A stretch of 56,894 nucleotides of DNA from a virus. Positions 11,701 to 20,500 of this stretch are shown in pieces. Made by a program: the position numbers and the translations under genes. The notes below the pieces were generated by a model. It made no database searches, had not been told where the DNA came from, and was given only the letters and a program-made list of their open reading frames with translations. The DNA lies in IMG/VR virus record IMGVR_UViG_3300032331_001429, positions 1 to 56,894 of that record; one strand, written 5' to 3'. Numbering within the stretch: the stretch's first letter is position 1; every line of letters starts with the position of its first letter.

Positions 11701-12008
11701 TCTACTTGGTTTGCAGCCAAATTCCAGCACTCACTTATAAGCTCATTATAAACAGATATAATAGGACAAGATCTAAATAAAGCTATCAGTTTTCTTAGAT
11801 CACTATTAATTTCATAGAGTCCTGTAAAAAGCAACCTGACTATAGCTTTTTGATTAGTAGCACCAGAATCCGAAACAAAATTTTTATTGGTTCTAGTAGA
11901 AGGTAAAACCTGTACAGCTTTTTCTTCTTGAATACTTATGTCCTGTACTTGATATGTAAATCTTAGTGGACCAATCTCAAGGGCAGACTTTGATATCTGT
12001 GATGTCAT
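5757..12008 (-). CDS. Giant baseplate hub protein (gp27/gpD-like with large insertion)
   Basis: 2083 residues, several times larger than a usual hub. Residues about 930-1080 contain a beta-barrel with the segment IVEISPGDVLTIVCQGW, and residues about 1785-1870 contain a second domain. The second has RMYRGTLMLIGRNMKPHDRI, a GPLEVESVVHHWS strand and WVTNIGP. These match the two conserved parts of gpD/gp27-type hub proteins (barrel, then GtL...rP-i-p-D...m-G...V..v.H). About 700 residues lie between them. The N-terminal 200 residues form a separate beta-rich tail domain, and residues about 1890-1915 are hydrophobic and Gly/Ala-rich. It should form the central hub through which the tube contents exit. 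No lysozyme or peptidase motif was found. The gene ends with a TAATG overlap to the next. Confidence 0.72.
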   Translation of the reverse strand: MTSQISKSALEIGPLRFTYQVQDISIQEEKAVQVLPSTRTNKNFVSDSGATNQKAIVRLLFTGLYEINSDLRKLIALFRSCPIISVYNELISECWNLAANQVDPTTLTATTDNQKKKSNYTGFIPVALDELILASVPDIPYALYVTLTMTRVDVSAIYPNGELLYQGKTKPERSPYGSDAYYLNKWLDIALDDNMIPTVTAEDFSGVEISWYGEYSTGEVIEPNVSDLTKLSFVNNKNTKVYSESSNIKNLFSYKNCIGKGIPFPQHMGATSRFYSVDLLFADQENNTDFRKFCLFKESSDYIARAKDRFARVAGWVLNSPVAKLLAEPAGDRGYISGRPKSNTFVPLHVSIENGEQPLTKTVRLDMAESNIDFFTNSEVKLLQGGSDYEDLKKYFKGLVAKEYQFRLQLITNPSGLANAITGQDSTTDGSNLFDAFSTFWPIVNGNIDFGTLETFGILNRDTLKAVLLDSSFDYSERLAIALEATPLFSGKVATGASLPNIVYRVRQSVDQLQAMVFGPDEIDYANVYNIVKEYVQSMFDFTSNSTENNPALNPIDINNLTSRLFASLYGDYTGFLDFTNESGQAVQDLSKSTTKFSQKFINALFEVVVRRKGPIQQSLSKIYSVEGLDAAFLKLLIKYIGDSGTYPTDPSATDSNSTAINSYFKKSVYEDLFLPKYSKLYGDLWKEFAPTYDDLGIVNSSGQKGTNQTNAEDQLVLAVDENDTVPPSAWLFNEKYKPKLLAEIRAGANNVSAIGHELQLSLPFEVDDINEIEGLASQLARETEQGKKHKLQESLSKIIRKSFQKAYYNDETAYNETMNQLSIAALDKFEQEYMRGDKKLSVYVHHNNNVVRRKQLTVPGVAAEIYKVAKDYKLLRPNSRLPHSDTDEAQRSADRVNEFEFIRSLDENTAACLRSDLSQMPDIYENACKMFPAVKVYLLEKRGSDLYGDDTFFSVNPIMSVDITMDKDDADLAVITIADPLFLLQSSFFPQGGVVSVKGDDGTITKKVTGNLRGSNVEGYLKRYKIVEGRAIQIRLGYDSMPKNLKIAFTGKIVEISPGDVLTIVCQGWKSELINRQVNFYNDNVKNWGARDLAIMTMQHANPDGFGDFFPQMTSDYILKNLRTEDVQEAVKIALNRQDGVDIVPGARDVGNTITNAVKEFFGLESTTKQNQGLDTRLKNIWWADLPSYNNVVGWRNWSEIMPSQINDSWVVPLQPAWEVFKEASRHCWNAIVAVVPYDGEATLFFGHPDQPYIFTKGGPAGRRGWMKYINNKKDASKSTTSIIKGFKNSKEYDIQQNYNRLDKYLSTSTEYQTSAADYNGRQGPGVSDIEVLTDLQSIKIKIAAFRNEPGYEFVPNVGSYNNFNLEYNINISCFTLLNKLLRDEVVTIGNTLIGNRKNVDTYRGAMKKAIDNSSLPLVAYRNIQSKLGRNTIPVILNAIMDTPLDYIFTQWPGAETEFPKLLQPSKEISEAEINALLENRFKFTENMSDVILSILDTYKPYTEDSNNFGRSVATNQGVVGATFFEVQEPYILGQLVNYYDITQHTVSLNATKLLQSNQDKLSDKVKTSILSWIKEVKSLEDAVVAYSLNKEATRKYIRDARPGGILQFTSQPAVKDIRGIFDRAAKLRVDIEDNVRAKRYSSNENLDPSNLLTLKLFVYFFNEYLKSNDPEVQAEINKIKTIDGLLPPNMQVFRQHHWIDSDHDILKNDIVASTKDMWNTVIVEHPAHAEAVAKIDDEESLFKSGDFYSGIKWVYYPKQEVSGVMGLQFHPGLTLANKKLKIFTELNCQSNELAAKLACTHLADGIRRMYRGTLMLIGRNMKPHDRIIINDEYTKMTGPLEVESVVHHWSIDAGWVTNIGPQAVCDANPGAAILQTAAMEDTFNKVFKTIDWVSDAITIAIIVASLGGGTALAPGAFSVKEGIKASLKAVLSSGRTKAVVGRLTALGKNSAEVGRILLGSGGSPFKALGGLMAKYGGAANTYFLNWASTGLANQITHTSFRILTTSSFVENAQKTQQLPVILSPIYFNGLPFLAGMDTDDPIWAINFNDTFWSMRDLNKSAEQVFETIFGPSYVETNSTVK

Positions 12009-12016
12009 AATTTGTT

Positions 12017-12679
12017 TTAGATTCTTTTACCTGCAATGCTGTAATGATTTACAAGCGATTTGATAATATTACGTCTATCTTTTGGTGTAGATTTATCTAG
12101 TATATTTTTAGTTAATATTTTTGATTGTATTGGCGACAGATTGTCAACAATACCATTTGTACTCTCATAGGCGTTTAGTGAGTTATTAAACTCTTGTCCG
12201 CCTAATATCTCAGTTCCAACCTTTTGTTTTTCATCTAGTTCTCCCTGGCCTCTATTTGATATTTCAATATCTATGACGTTAGGAATAAAGACTGGGTTAA
12301 ATCGGACATAGACAGAGCCAAACAAAGCTGAGGCTAGAGATTGAACTACATTTAACATTATAGATGTGCCTGTGCCTAATGTTAAAGTAATTGAATTTAC
12401 TTGTGAGACAGATGAAACTGCAGAGCCTATGGTAATATATGAATTTAAAGCTGCCTTGTAGTTAGTATAGGAAGTCCCAATTAAAGCAACCCTAGCTTTG
12501 CCAATAGCATTTGTCCCAGGAGAGCTAGAAACTAAAATGTAACTAGGAGGATTAATTTTAGCGCCAGAACCTACCTCTGAAATTTGTATATAGACACTGC
12601 TGTCCTCCTGAAAGTAAGCTGAATAACAAGAACTAGTTACAGGTGCAGGATAAAAGATTGTTCCAAGTTTTTTTGCCAT
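12017..12679 (-). CDS. Tail protein between giant genes, unknown function
   Basis: 220 residues, separated by only a few bases from the giant genes on both sides. The first ~150 residues are beta-rich with many Ser, Thr, Val and Ile strands. The last ~60 residues are helical and basic (STPKDRRNIIKSLVNHYSIAGKRI). No membrane segment or known motif is visible. The position between a tape-measure-like/RNA-polymerase-like pair and the hub is that of small tube-hub adaptor proteins in contractile phages, so a tail-tip role is likely but unproven. Confidence 0.55.
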   Translation of the reverse strand: MAKKLGTIFYPAPVTSSCYSAYFQEDSSVYIQISEVGSGAKINPPSYILVSSSPGTNAIGKARVALIGTSYTNYKAALNSYITIGSAVSSVSQVNSITLTLGTGTSIMLNVVQSLASALFGSVYVRFNPVFIPNVIDIEISNRGQGELDEKQKVGTEILGGQEFNNSLNAYESTNGIVDNLSPIQSKILTKNILDKSTPKDRRNIIKSLVNHYSIAGKRI

Positions 12680-12681
12680 AG

Positions 12682-15600
12682 TTAGTAAGCGAAATCACTT
12701 TCGCTCTCCATATCCATTTGCCGCCTAATAAGCCAAGAATTATTTCTTGACGCGGTCTTATCCTCAATAATTACACGATTATTTACTCTATTGTCAAAGA
12801 AATTTGAATTTACAGAACCAAATTTTTGATTATATCTAAACCTTCCTGCAGATGGAGTGAAGTTAGAACTGTTAATTCTAGGTGGAGCTTTCATATTGGG
12901 AATGGACGGACCCATATCCATAGGCCTAGAGGTGTCCGAAGGAGGAGGTAAAGAGGCTGTAGATAAATCCGGTGCCGTCATTCTATTGATAGCCCCTATG
13001 CCAGCTAAAGCCGCTACACCTACTAACGCTGGAGCAAAAAGTTTACTTTCACTTAGAGCTCTCAAGCTTCCGAGCATATCAGTTTTTATAGAAGATATCC
13101 TCTGTCCAAATGTACTTGGACCTGGTATTACTGCTTTTCTAACTTTTGCAGCCTGTCCTGGTGTTGCTCCTCCTATGCCACTGCTCAAAACTTTTTCTTC
13201 TTCAGGAGCAAAAATTCCTGCTAAAGGACCAAAAACTTTCTTGAATAAAGTTTTCTGGTTATAGAACATATTTTCATCTTCAGCAAATGCTGCTACTGTT
13301 CCAAGGTTACCAACCTTAGGCGCTATGGCATAGCCAAGACCAATAGTCTGTGCCATCATAATAGACGCCTTCCTAAGCATGTATTCTTCAGAACCTTGCT
13401 GTGCTCCTTTTAAAAGTCCTTCTAGTACCTTAGGAGTGCTTGTTCTATTTAGAATAAATCCAGCTTGGAATATTCTATTTGTATCTTGTCCTTTGATGAA
13501 CTCATAAAACAGATCAGAAGCTTTTTCTATAGACTTAACAATATTTAAACCACCAACTGCAGTCTGTTCTCCTAGTTCTAGTAAGCCTATATTTAATTGT
13601 TCTTGTCCTACCTTAGAAGTACCTTTCTTAACACCTGCTTGAAATAGATACTGAGATAAAGAAAAAGATGCAGCATATTTTTGCTCAAAGAACTTAGTGC
13701 CCGCTCCTAAAATACTTTGCATTTCTCTGAGCTCTGCTTGACTTATATCTACTTTTATGCCTCTTTTTTCAAGATCAAGTATACTACTTGCTCCCGCTAA
13801 AGCTGGTATAAGTCTTTCTACAGTTGGTCTAACTGCTGAATAACCTAAAGAAGCAAAACTTTTTTGACCGGTAAACGCCGCAAAGATGTCCCCTACTACA
13901 GTTTGTTGCGCAACACCTTTAGCTGTGGTTGCAGCATCTCTAAAAAACTGCAATGTAGGTTCTATTGCTCTTGCTTGTCTAGCTATTCTGTTTCTATACT
14001 CTTTTGACCTGCCAGATAATAATGATATTGCTATTGCATCATTATCGACGTCTCTCTCAAACATCTTGAATGCAAGAGGATGCATCTGGACGTCTAGTCC
14101 AAGTTCTGAGACGCGGATATTACTAGCAGCCGTTAGAGGTGTGTCTACAATTCTAAGCCTGAACACTGACATGTGTTCTGCTCTTTGAGTCGGATCTGCC
14201 ATAAACATGGAGTATATAGAATTTTCATATTTAGCCTTTCTTAAAAGCTCGGCATATTCCGCCTTTGACTCCTTAGTAGCATTAGCCCCTAAGAAAAATC
14301 CTTGTCTTCTTTCGATAGAAGCTATTAATTGCTCTCTAGATACAGCTCCCTCAAATATTCTTCTGGAGCTTCCCATATTAGCTAAATCATGTATTGTAGT
14401 TTGCTGAGGAACCAGCCTAGCTCTGTATCCTGCACCAAGATGTATGGTGTTCATTTTTGCCAGGATACCTTTTTTGCCTCCTAGCTTGTCAAATATAGCT
14501 TGGATTGCTCCCTGTACACTTCCTCTAATTTCAGCTTCTGTTTGTCCTGAACCAAGAGAAGCAAGCATCTTAAGAACATTATATGCAGGATGAGTTTTAC
14601 CTAATATAACTCTTCCGTCCGTAGCTTGCTCTGTTCTTAATAGAGCTCTAGGAATAGGTATGTACCTATGTTCAAGTTTTCCTAATATTTCTTTACCTTC
14701 TTTATCAATTCCTTTTCCAAGGAGTCCTAGTTTTCTTTTTTGTCCTAAATCAAGATAAAAGAAATCACCCAAGTCAGGATCAAGGAGTGTGCCTTTTATT
14801 TCGGCCCTTGATACACCGCCAGCTTTTGCTGTAAACTGTTTTATATCAGGTAATTTCTTTATTCCTTTTCCGCCTAGAAGTAATTCACCATTTTGGCCTA
14901 TTGTTATTACTTGACTTTCTAATGGCTTAACAGCACCTGGCTCAGCTAGTCCTTTTAAAAATTGTTTTATGGGATGCTCATCTGCTAAAACAAAATCTTT
15001 CTTAGCATGATCCCATCCAAACATCTTAAATTGGAAGGCAAGATCTCTTACTAATGGATCTTGCATTGCATTTTCATATCCAAGTAGTCCACTGCCCATT
15101 GCGGCAGTCTTAAATTTACCTAAGGTAATTCTAAGTCTGTTTCTTAAGTTTGTATCAAGTCTTTGATCTGATCTTTTGAATCCAGAAACGGATATAATTC
15201 TAGCATCTTCTATAGCATCCTTTAAACTTGTTCCGCCTAAAATTTGCTGGACAGCAGAAGTAATATTAATTCCTTTTCTAGCTTCTTCCGCTATCTTGCG
15301 ATAAGTACCTCCTCTACTTCTTAAATCCTTTATTACTTTTATGGCCTGAGCAACTGCTTCTTTTTTATTAGTTGCCATAGAGGCAGTAAGAGTTTGACCT
15401 CCGACTCTGGCTACTTTTGCGGTTCCTAGTAAATGCTCATATTCACTTGAAACTCCGTGACGATATAACGTTGCGTGGAAGTTGTCTAAAAATCTATCTA
15501 TTTTATCTATTTTTTGTATATCTTGTGATCCTATAACAGCTTCTACACCAAGACCTTTAGCTCCTTTTACTCTATTGGCATCTAATTGATGTAGCAATCC

Positions 15601-17589
15601 TCCTAAAACGTTTCCTTGTCTTACTCCTACTCCAGTTAGTCTTATACCACCTATTACAAATCCTGCAGAGCCAGCAGCCATTTCTTTTATACTTTGAAGT
15701 CTCAACGACAAAGTTCCTGATGTATATTTAGGAGAAACTAGAACTCCTCCGCCTCTTGCTCCCGCAAAATTCATAGGTTCAGCGCCAGGAAGTCTTCCTC
15801 GTGCCAGCATCTCAAATATACCAAAATCCTGCCTAGGAGCCATCACGATCTCTCCGGTGGCTATATCTTTAGTAGGAGCATACATCAATGTGCTAAGAGC
15901 TTTCTCTCTTTGAGTTAATACTTTATTTCTAAACTTTTTCGTGGCTCCTGAATATTTAACAACGTTTTCAAATTCTTGCTCATTGATTTGTAGCATCCTT
16001 AAATTTTCATCAAGAGCGCTACCTCCAGTTAGAGTTTCGTATGCTCTAAGTACTCTACCAGTAGGACCTTTTATTTTAACCGTGTCCAGGTACTGTCGAG
16101 ATGCACTGGCCTCCAAACCAGTTGCTGTCATGAGCATACCAGAATCCTGGAAGACTGTTTGATATGCGTTTGATCCTTTAAGTTTTAAAGATAGAACTGT
16201 ATAAGGACGTCTTGATCCAATTATGTCAACTCCAGTAGCACTTCTAGCTGGTGTACCTGCGTAAAATTCACTTTCTGTCATGAAGTACGGAACAGGTCTA
16301 GCTCCAGCTTTTTGTATTTTTCTTGCTATAGATCGTGTAATTGGAGAAGCTTTATATACCTGATGATAACCTTTTGTTTGAAATCTTTCTGAGAACTGTG
16401 ATCCAAATATATTTGCAGCCTCTGGAACAGGCATTACAATATTCTTTAGTGCATCAACTAAAAAATCTGCTTTTGTTAAAGGATGCATTCCGGCTACGCC
16501 AAGTTTTGCAAATGCAGTCGGTAAGTATTCGTTATAGCTTTTAACTACTTTATAGGCCTCTCTTAAAGCCATAGAAGGACTTATTTTTGCTCCGAGCCTT
16601 CCTGCTCTTATGACATTTAAGAAACCAACGTCGTCGGGAACACTTACTCCTCTACTTTTGATGACTTGACTTATGACTCTTCTAGCTTCAACATACTCTT
16701 TATGCTTTGCAAATATTTCGGCAACCTGTCTAGTCTCTCCCCTGGCTTGGAACTCTTGTAGCACTAAAGCCTGCTGGCCTCTGTACATTGCAGTAAGAGC
16801 AGTATCAGACATTCCTCTAATACTAGGTCCTGGAGCAAGTAGGCTTTTTAGTCTAACCTTCCCTGCTTTAGCAGAAGCGCCAGCAGCAAACCCTCCTTTG
16901 ACTCCTTCACCAATGACGCTTTCTTGGATTCTTCCTAAGCCCCTCATAAACACTGAGAGGTCTTCTGGAGTTACATTTTTATTATACCTAGTAATAAGGC
17001 TATTTAATCTATCAAAAAATTCTTCAGAATATGAGGTTCTTATTACAGGTGCATCTGGTCCATAAAATCCAGGTTCTTGAATTTTTGTAAGTTGATAAGC
17101 AGATCTTCTTGATCTACCTAATTGAACTAAGCCACCTTCTAAAGTTCCTCTTTCGGCTTGAACAGGAAGAGGTGTATAGCCCATGCCCGCGCTACCTAGA
17201 TAAATTTCTTTTCCCTTTCTTAGTATTTCTATATCAGGCATCCTTTTAGATAATATGGCAAACGACTTTCCAGTTTCTTTTCCTCCTAACTGTCTTCCTA
17301 TATCTAAAAATTCTTTAGAATCCGAAGATATTCTTTCGAACTGATTGTATCTTCTAAATATTTGATAAGGATCAGTTTCTCTGATAAGGTGAGATGGTCT
17401 ATCTATCGGAGCAAAACCCAGCAGCTCTCTGAGTCTGCCTAGCTTGGCTAGATAAGTTTCGGCAGGTAAGCTACCTTTAAGATTTTGTTTTGCTGATGAA
17501 CCTTTGTTTATAAAGAGATCATCTATAATAGCTTGAGTAGGATTGTCTCCTTTAGCTCCTAAGTAGTCACCAATATTTTTGCTAGCCAT
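12682..17589 (-). CDS. Giant virion protein with diverged RNA polymerase beta/beta-prime-like core
   Basis: 1635 residues; the ATG overlaps the upstream TAA. In order I see counterparts of E. coli RpoC core motifs: YIPIPRALLR at 976-985 (VLPVLPPDLR), VQGAIQAIFDK at 1025-1035 (LQEAVDALLDN), and ILAKMNTIHLGAGYRAR at 1042-1058 (RFRQNLLGKRVDYSGR). Then comes PTQRAEHMSVFRLRI at 1133-1147 (PTLHRLG...), and HPLAFKMFERDVDND at 1170-1184 (HPLVCAAYNADFDGD). The three metal-binding aspartates are D1180, D1182 and D1184. The distance from the switch-like motif to the DxDxD motif is about 120 residues, against about 115 in RpoC. Residues 470-478 (FQDSGMLMT) resemble the RpoB FEDSILIS motif. A possible bridge-helix region lies near 1311-1340. 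The last 100 residues are low-complexity and polar. Inferred role: a single-chain, multisubunit-type RNA polymerase carried in the virion. The alternative is a second tape-measure-like protein with fortuitous motifs. Confidence 0.7.
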   Translation of the reverse strand: MASKNIGDYLGAKGDNPTQAIIDDLFINKGSSAKQNLKGSLPAETYLAKLGRLRELLGFAPIDRPSHLIRETDPYQIFRRYNQFERISSDSKEFLDIGRQLGGKETGKSFAILSKRMPDIEILRKGKEIYLGSAGMGYTPLPVQAERGTLEGGLVQLGRSRRSAYQLTKIQEPGFYGPDAPVIRTSYSEEFFDRLNSLITRYNKNVTPEDLSVFMRGLGRIQESVIGEGVKGGFAAGASAKAGKVRLKSLLAPGPSIRGMSDTALTAMYRGQQALVLQEFQARGETRQVAEIFAKHKEYVEARRVISQVIKSRGVSVPDDVGFLNVIRAGRLGAKISPSMALREAYKVVKSYNEYLPTAFAKLGVAGMHPLTKADFLVDALKNIVMPVPEAANIFGSQFSERFQTKGYHQVYKASPITRSIARKIQKAGARPVPYFMTESEFYAGTPARSATGVDIIGSRRPYTVLSLKLKGSNAYQTVFQDSGMLMTATGLEASASRQYLDTVKIKGPTGRVLRAYETLTGGSALDENLRMLQINEQEFENVVKYSGATKKFRNKVLTQREKALSTLMYAPTKDIATGEIVMAPRQDFGIFEMLARGRLPGAEPMNFAGARGGGVLVSPKYTSGTLSLRLQSIKEMAAGSAGFVIGGIRLTGVGVRQGNVLGGLLHQLDANRVKGAKGLGVEAVIGSQDIQKIDKIDRFLDNFHATLYRHGVSSEYEHLLGTAKVARVGGQTLTASMATNKKEAVAQAIKVIKDLRSRGGTYRKIAEEARKGINITSAVQQILGGTSLKDAIEDARIISVSGFKRSDQRLDTNLRNRLRITLGKFKTAAMGSGLLGYENAMQDPLVRDLAFQFKMFGWDHAKKDFVLADEHPIKQFLKGLAEPGAVKPLESQVITIGQNGELLLGGKGIKKLPDIKQFTAKAGGVSRAEIKGTLLDPDLGDFFYLDLGQKRKLGLLGKGIDKEGKEILGKLEHRYIPIPRALLRTEQATDGRVILGKTHPAYNVLKMLASLGSGQTEAEIRGSVQGAIQAIFDKLGGKKGILAKMNTIHLGAGYRARLVPQQTTIHDLANMGSSRRIFEGAVSREQLIASIERRQGFFLGANATKESKAEYAELLRKAKYENSIYSMFMADPTQRAEHMSVFRLRIVDTPLTAASNIRVSELGLDVQMHPLAFKMFERDVDNDAIAISLLSGRSKEYRNRIARQARAIEPTLQFFRDAATTAKGVAQQTVVGDIFAAFTGQKSFASLGYSAVRPTVERLIPALAGASSILDLEKRGIKVDISQAELREMQSILGAGTKFFEQKYAASFSLSQYLFQAGVKKGTSKVGQEQLNIGLLELGEQTAVGGLNIVKSIEKASDLFYEFIKGQDTNRIFQAGFILNRTSTPKVLEGLLKGAQQGSEEYMLRKASIMMAQTIGLGYAIAPKVGNLGTVAAFAEDENMFYNQKTLFKKVFGPLAGIFAPEEEKVLSSGIGGATPGQAAKVRKAVIPGPSTFGQRISSIKTDMLGSLRALSESKLFAPALVGVAALAGIGAINRMTAPDLSTASLPPPSDTSRPMDMGPSIPNMKAPPRINSSNFTPSAGRFRYNQKFGSVNSNFFDNRVNNRVIIEDKTASRNNSWLIRRQMDMESESDFAY

Positions 17590-20500
17590 TATCTGTATTC
17601 TCTTCTGTAATTATTTTTTACTTCACTAGATCTATCCATTTGTATTCTAGTAGTAAACCTAGCGCCATGTGAAGTTCCATTCATAGTACTTGCTCCTAGA
17701 CCTTGAGCAATATTTTGCCCAACTGTTTGATAGAAGTTGTTTAAACTAGAGTAGTTAGGTGGAGCTGTAAATGTTACTGATTGCTCTGCAAGATCAGGAT
17801 ATATCTGATTTAAAGTTCTTTCGTGAGACTCATAGAAACCAAATCTATGGTAATTATCTGATATACCATTTAAACCATGTTGAATCATCTTCAGTTTCAT
17901 AGATGGTGTATCCACTGAAGGATGCCATCCTAGCCAATCTGAAGACGGAATTTCTCTTTCGCTGAAGTACTCAGCAACTTCTTGATCTGCTGTTGCTTGC
18001 CTATTCTTACCGCCGGACCAATATCTGTTTAAGGCATAGCCCATGTAAGCAGGCAATCCTTCAACTAGTTCTTGTCTATTTTCTTCCGGGGTTTGCGCAA
18101 ATATGTCAAAGTATCTTTTATCAGATGATCTAGGAAGACTTGCTCTTATAGTCATAGGATTAGTTGCGCCCACCATAGTCTTACCCTGCATTTTCTTAAA
18201 CTGACTAGACAGGCCGGGCATACCTGCAGACAAGGTATAATTTTCTAGAGATCTATTTTTTAGATAGGTAAGCTTGTCTAAGTATTCTACAGCGTCAGAT
18301 TCCGCCTGGACATGTTCAGGCACATAATTGCTTGGTAAGCCTCCCATAATTCTAGCTGTACTTACTCCAGCGCCTAAAACTGCGCCAGCACTAATTGCAG
18401 GTAGGTTAAGGGCGGAATGCAGACCGCCTGCGGCATTAGCCAAAGGATTCATAAATCTTAAAGGACCAGACATCATAAAGGCTATACCGGCGCCTTTTAC
18501 TGCTCCAATAATAGGATTGGAAAGAGCCGTGTCAGTAATTGCAGGACGAACTATATCTTCGTATGGATGGAACCAAGATGGGAATTCAGATCCTTCAACA
18601 TATTGTTTTCTATATTTTTCATAAGGATCTCTAAACGGAGCAAGTTTAGAACCAAGCCATGGAACTTCTGCCAATATATCATGAGTGACAAAATCATATA
18701 GACCTCTAGTTACGTCATATATAGGATTGCTTCCTAGCTCATTATTTATGTTGATCAAAGAATCAATATGTCTAGGATATCTATTTTCTATAGAGGTCAT
18801 TCCTTTCTTATAATCCAAAGCTCGTTCTACTTTTGCCTGATAATAAGGATCAAGCTGCATTCCTTGTACTTGTTTTTTATATGTCTTAAAAGCTTGGCTA
18901 TAGGGAGCAACATCCGCAAGTATCAAAAATTTATCTACAACGTCATACTCTCCAGGTCTACCTGAGTGTAACTTATTTAATGCTTCATATCCAGGTCCAG
19001 GCAATCTAGACTCTGCGTCCTCAATTTTAAGGAATGGATCTCCCGAAGAAAAATCTATAAAGTAACTCTTATCTCTTTCAAACTCGGAGCCTTTTCCAGG
19101 CAAGAAGCTAGGCATTGTGTTCCTAGTTCTATTAACCATTGAAGCAGTGTTAGCCGTTATACCGTAATCAGACAACATAAATCTTCTTAGGAATTCTGTC
19201 TGGCCAAACGCGCCACCTAACTGCATTGCATATAATCTTCTAGCAGGCGAGTCTAGCATACTAGAATCGGCCCTCTCCTGGAAACTAGGAGTAAATTTTA
19301 CTCCAAAGAATTCCATAGCAAATTTATAGACACCAAGCGGTTCTGTAGCAATATTAGCCATTTTCTGCAATCTTGCTATTGGATCATCATAGCTAGGTGC
19401 AGTAGAGTTTATTTCTGGAATGCCCAGGTCTCTGGCAGTACTTGGATCAAGGCCTTCTGGCAGCACTCCTTGGTTGGATAAGTATTTTTCAGGAGGCCTT
19501 TCTATAGTTGGCTTTATAAGTTTACCTATAGTAGATCCAAGTATAGGACCAAATACAGGAACGTTTTCAAACATTGGACCAGTAACTTCATAAGGTCTGG
19601 TGCCTTTGTTTATTTCTTCTAACCTATAAGGATTAAATATATTAAGCAATCCACCTAGATTGCTAGGCGTGGGAAATGGTATGCCAAAAACATTACTATG
19701 ATAAGTATAGTACTCATCTTTTGATCCATAAGTAGATCTATATCTATAATCTGACATTAACTTATGGTACCAGCTATAATCATATCTAGATATTTCTCCA
19801 CCCTCCATGGGTGTATTACCCATGAACCAGAATCTTCCTTTTCTTATAGGTACTTTTCTTTCTCCAGAATATTCTTCAATTAATTCTCCTGGACTTTGTC
19901 CTGGAGACTCTCCGCCTATCAATGCTAGGACAGCACCTGCTCCTGCTAGAGCCTTGCCTATGGTTGTGCTTTTAGCTAACTTTGCAAAGGTAGCGACAGG
20001 AGCTGCAATATTTCTTAATACAAAACCAAGACCGCTGTCTACAGATCCTGGATAGTTTTCTTCTAAAGCTTTTAAGCCTTGCTGTACGCCTACGGCACTT
20101 CTGGCCGACTGTTGAGCAATCCTAAGTCCGGCGTAAATGCTAGCTAAAGTTTTCTTTGGAGATATGCCTGTTATAGATTCTGATACATAGTCGGCGTAAT
20201 CAATAGCTTCTGCTGCGGCTCCATATATTATAGGAACTGCAGCCAGTCTGGTTAAGTTACCGACTAGACTCTTGGCAGGGGCATAGCTTATTCCAGCTAG
20301 GGTTGCCGAAGCTAAATGGGAAGTTCTAAAGGCAAGGTAAGAAGTAAGATCTTTAGTGGAAGTAATTCCAGGAATCAATCTACTCTCTGGAGCAGCATAA
20401 AATAGCGGTTTTTCTACACTAGGCTTAGATCTATATGCCTCATCAAGAGGACTTCTTTTGATAGTGTATCCACCAGATCCTACAGGGGCAGTAAAGTATT

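Noticed and set aside
16673-17065. Plus-strand ORF of 130 codons, and other plus-strand ORFs (for example 24088-24468, 12857-13264, 45756-46139)
   Set aside because: They lie wholly opposite well-supported minus-strand genes, have no Shine-Dalgarno pattern or family motif, and their translations look like antisense composition.
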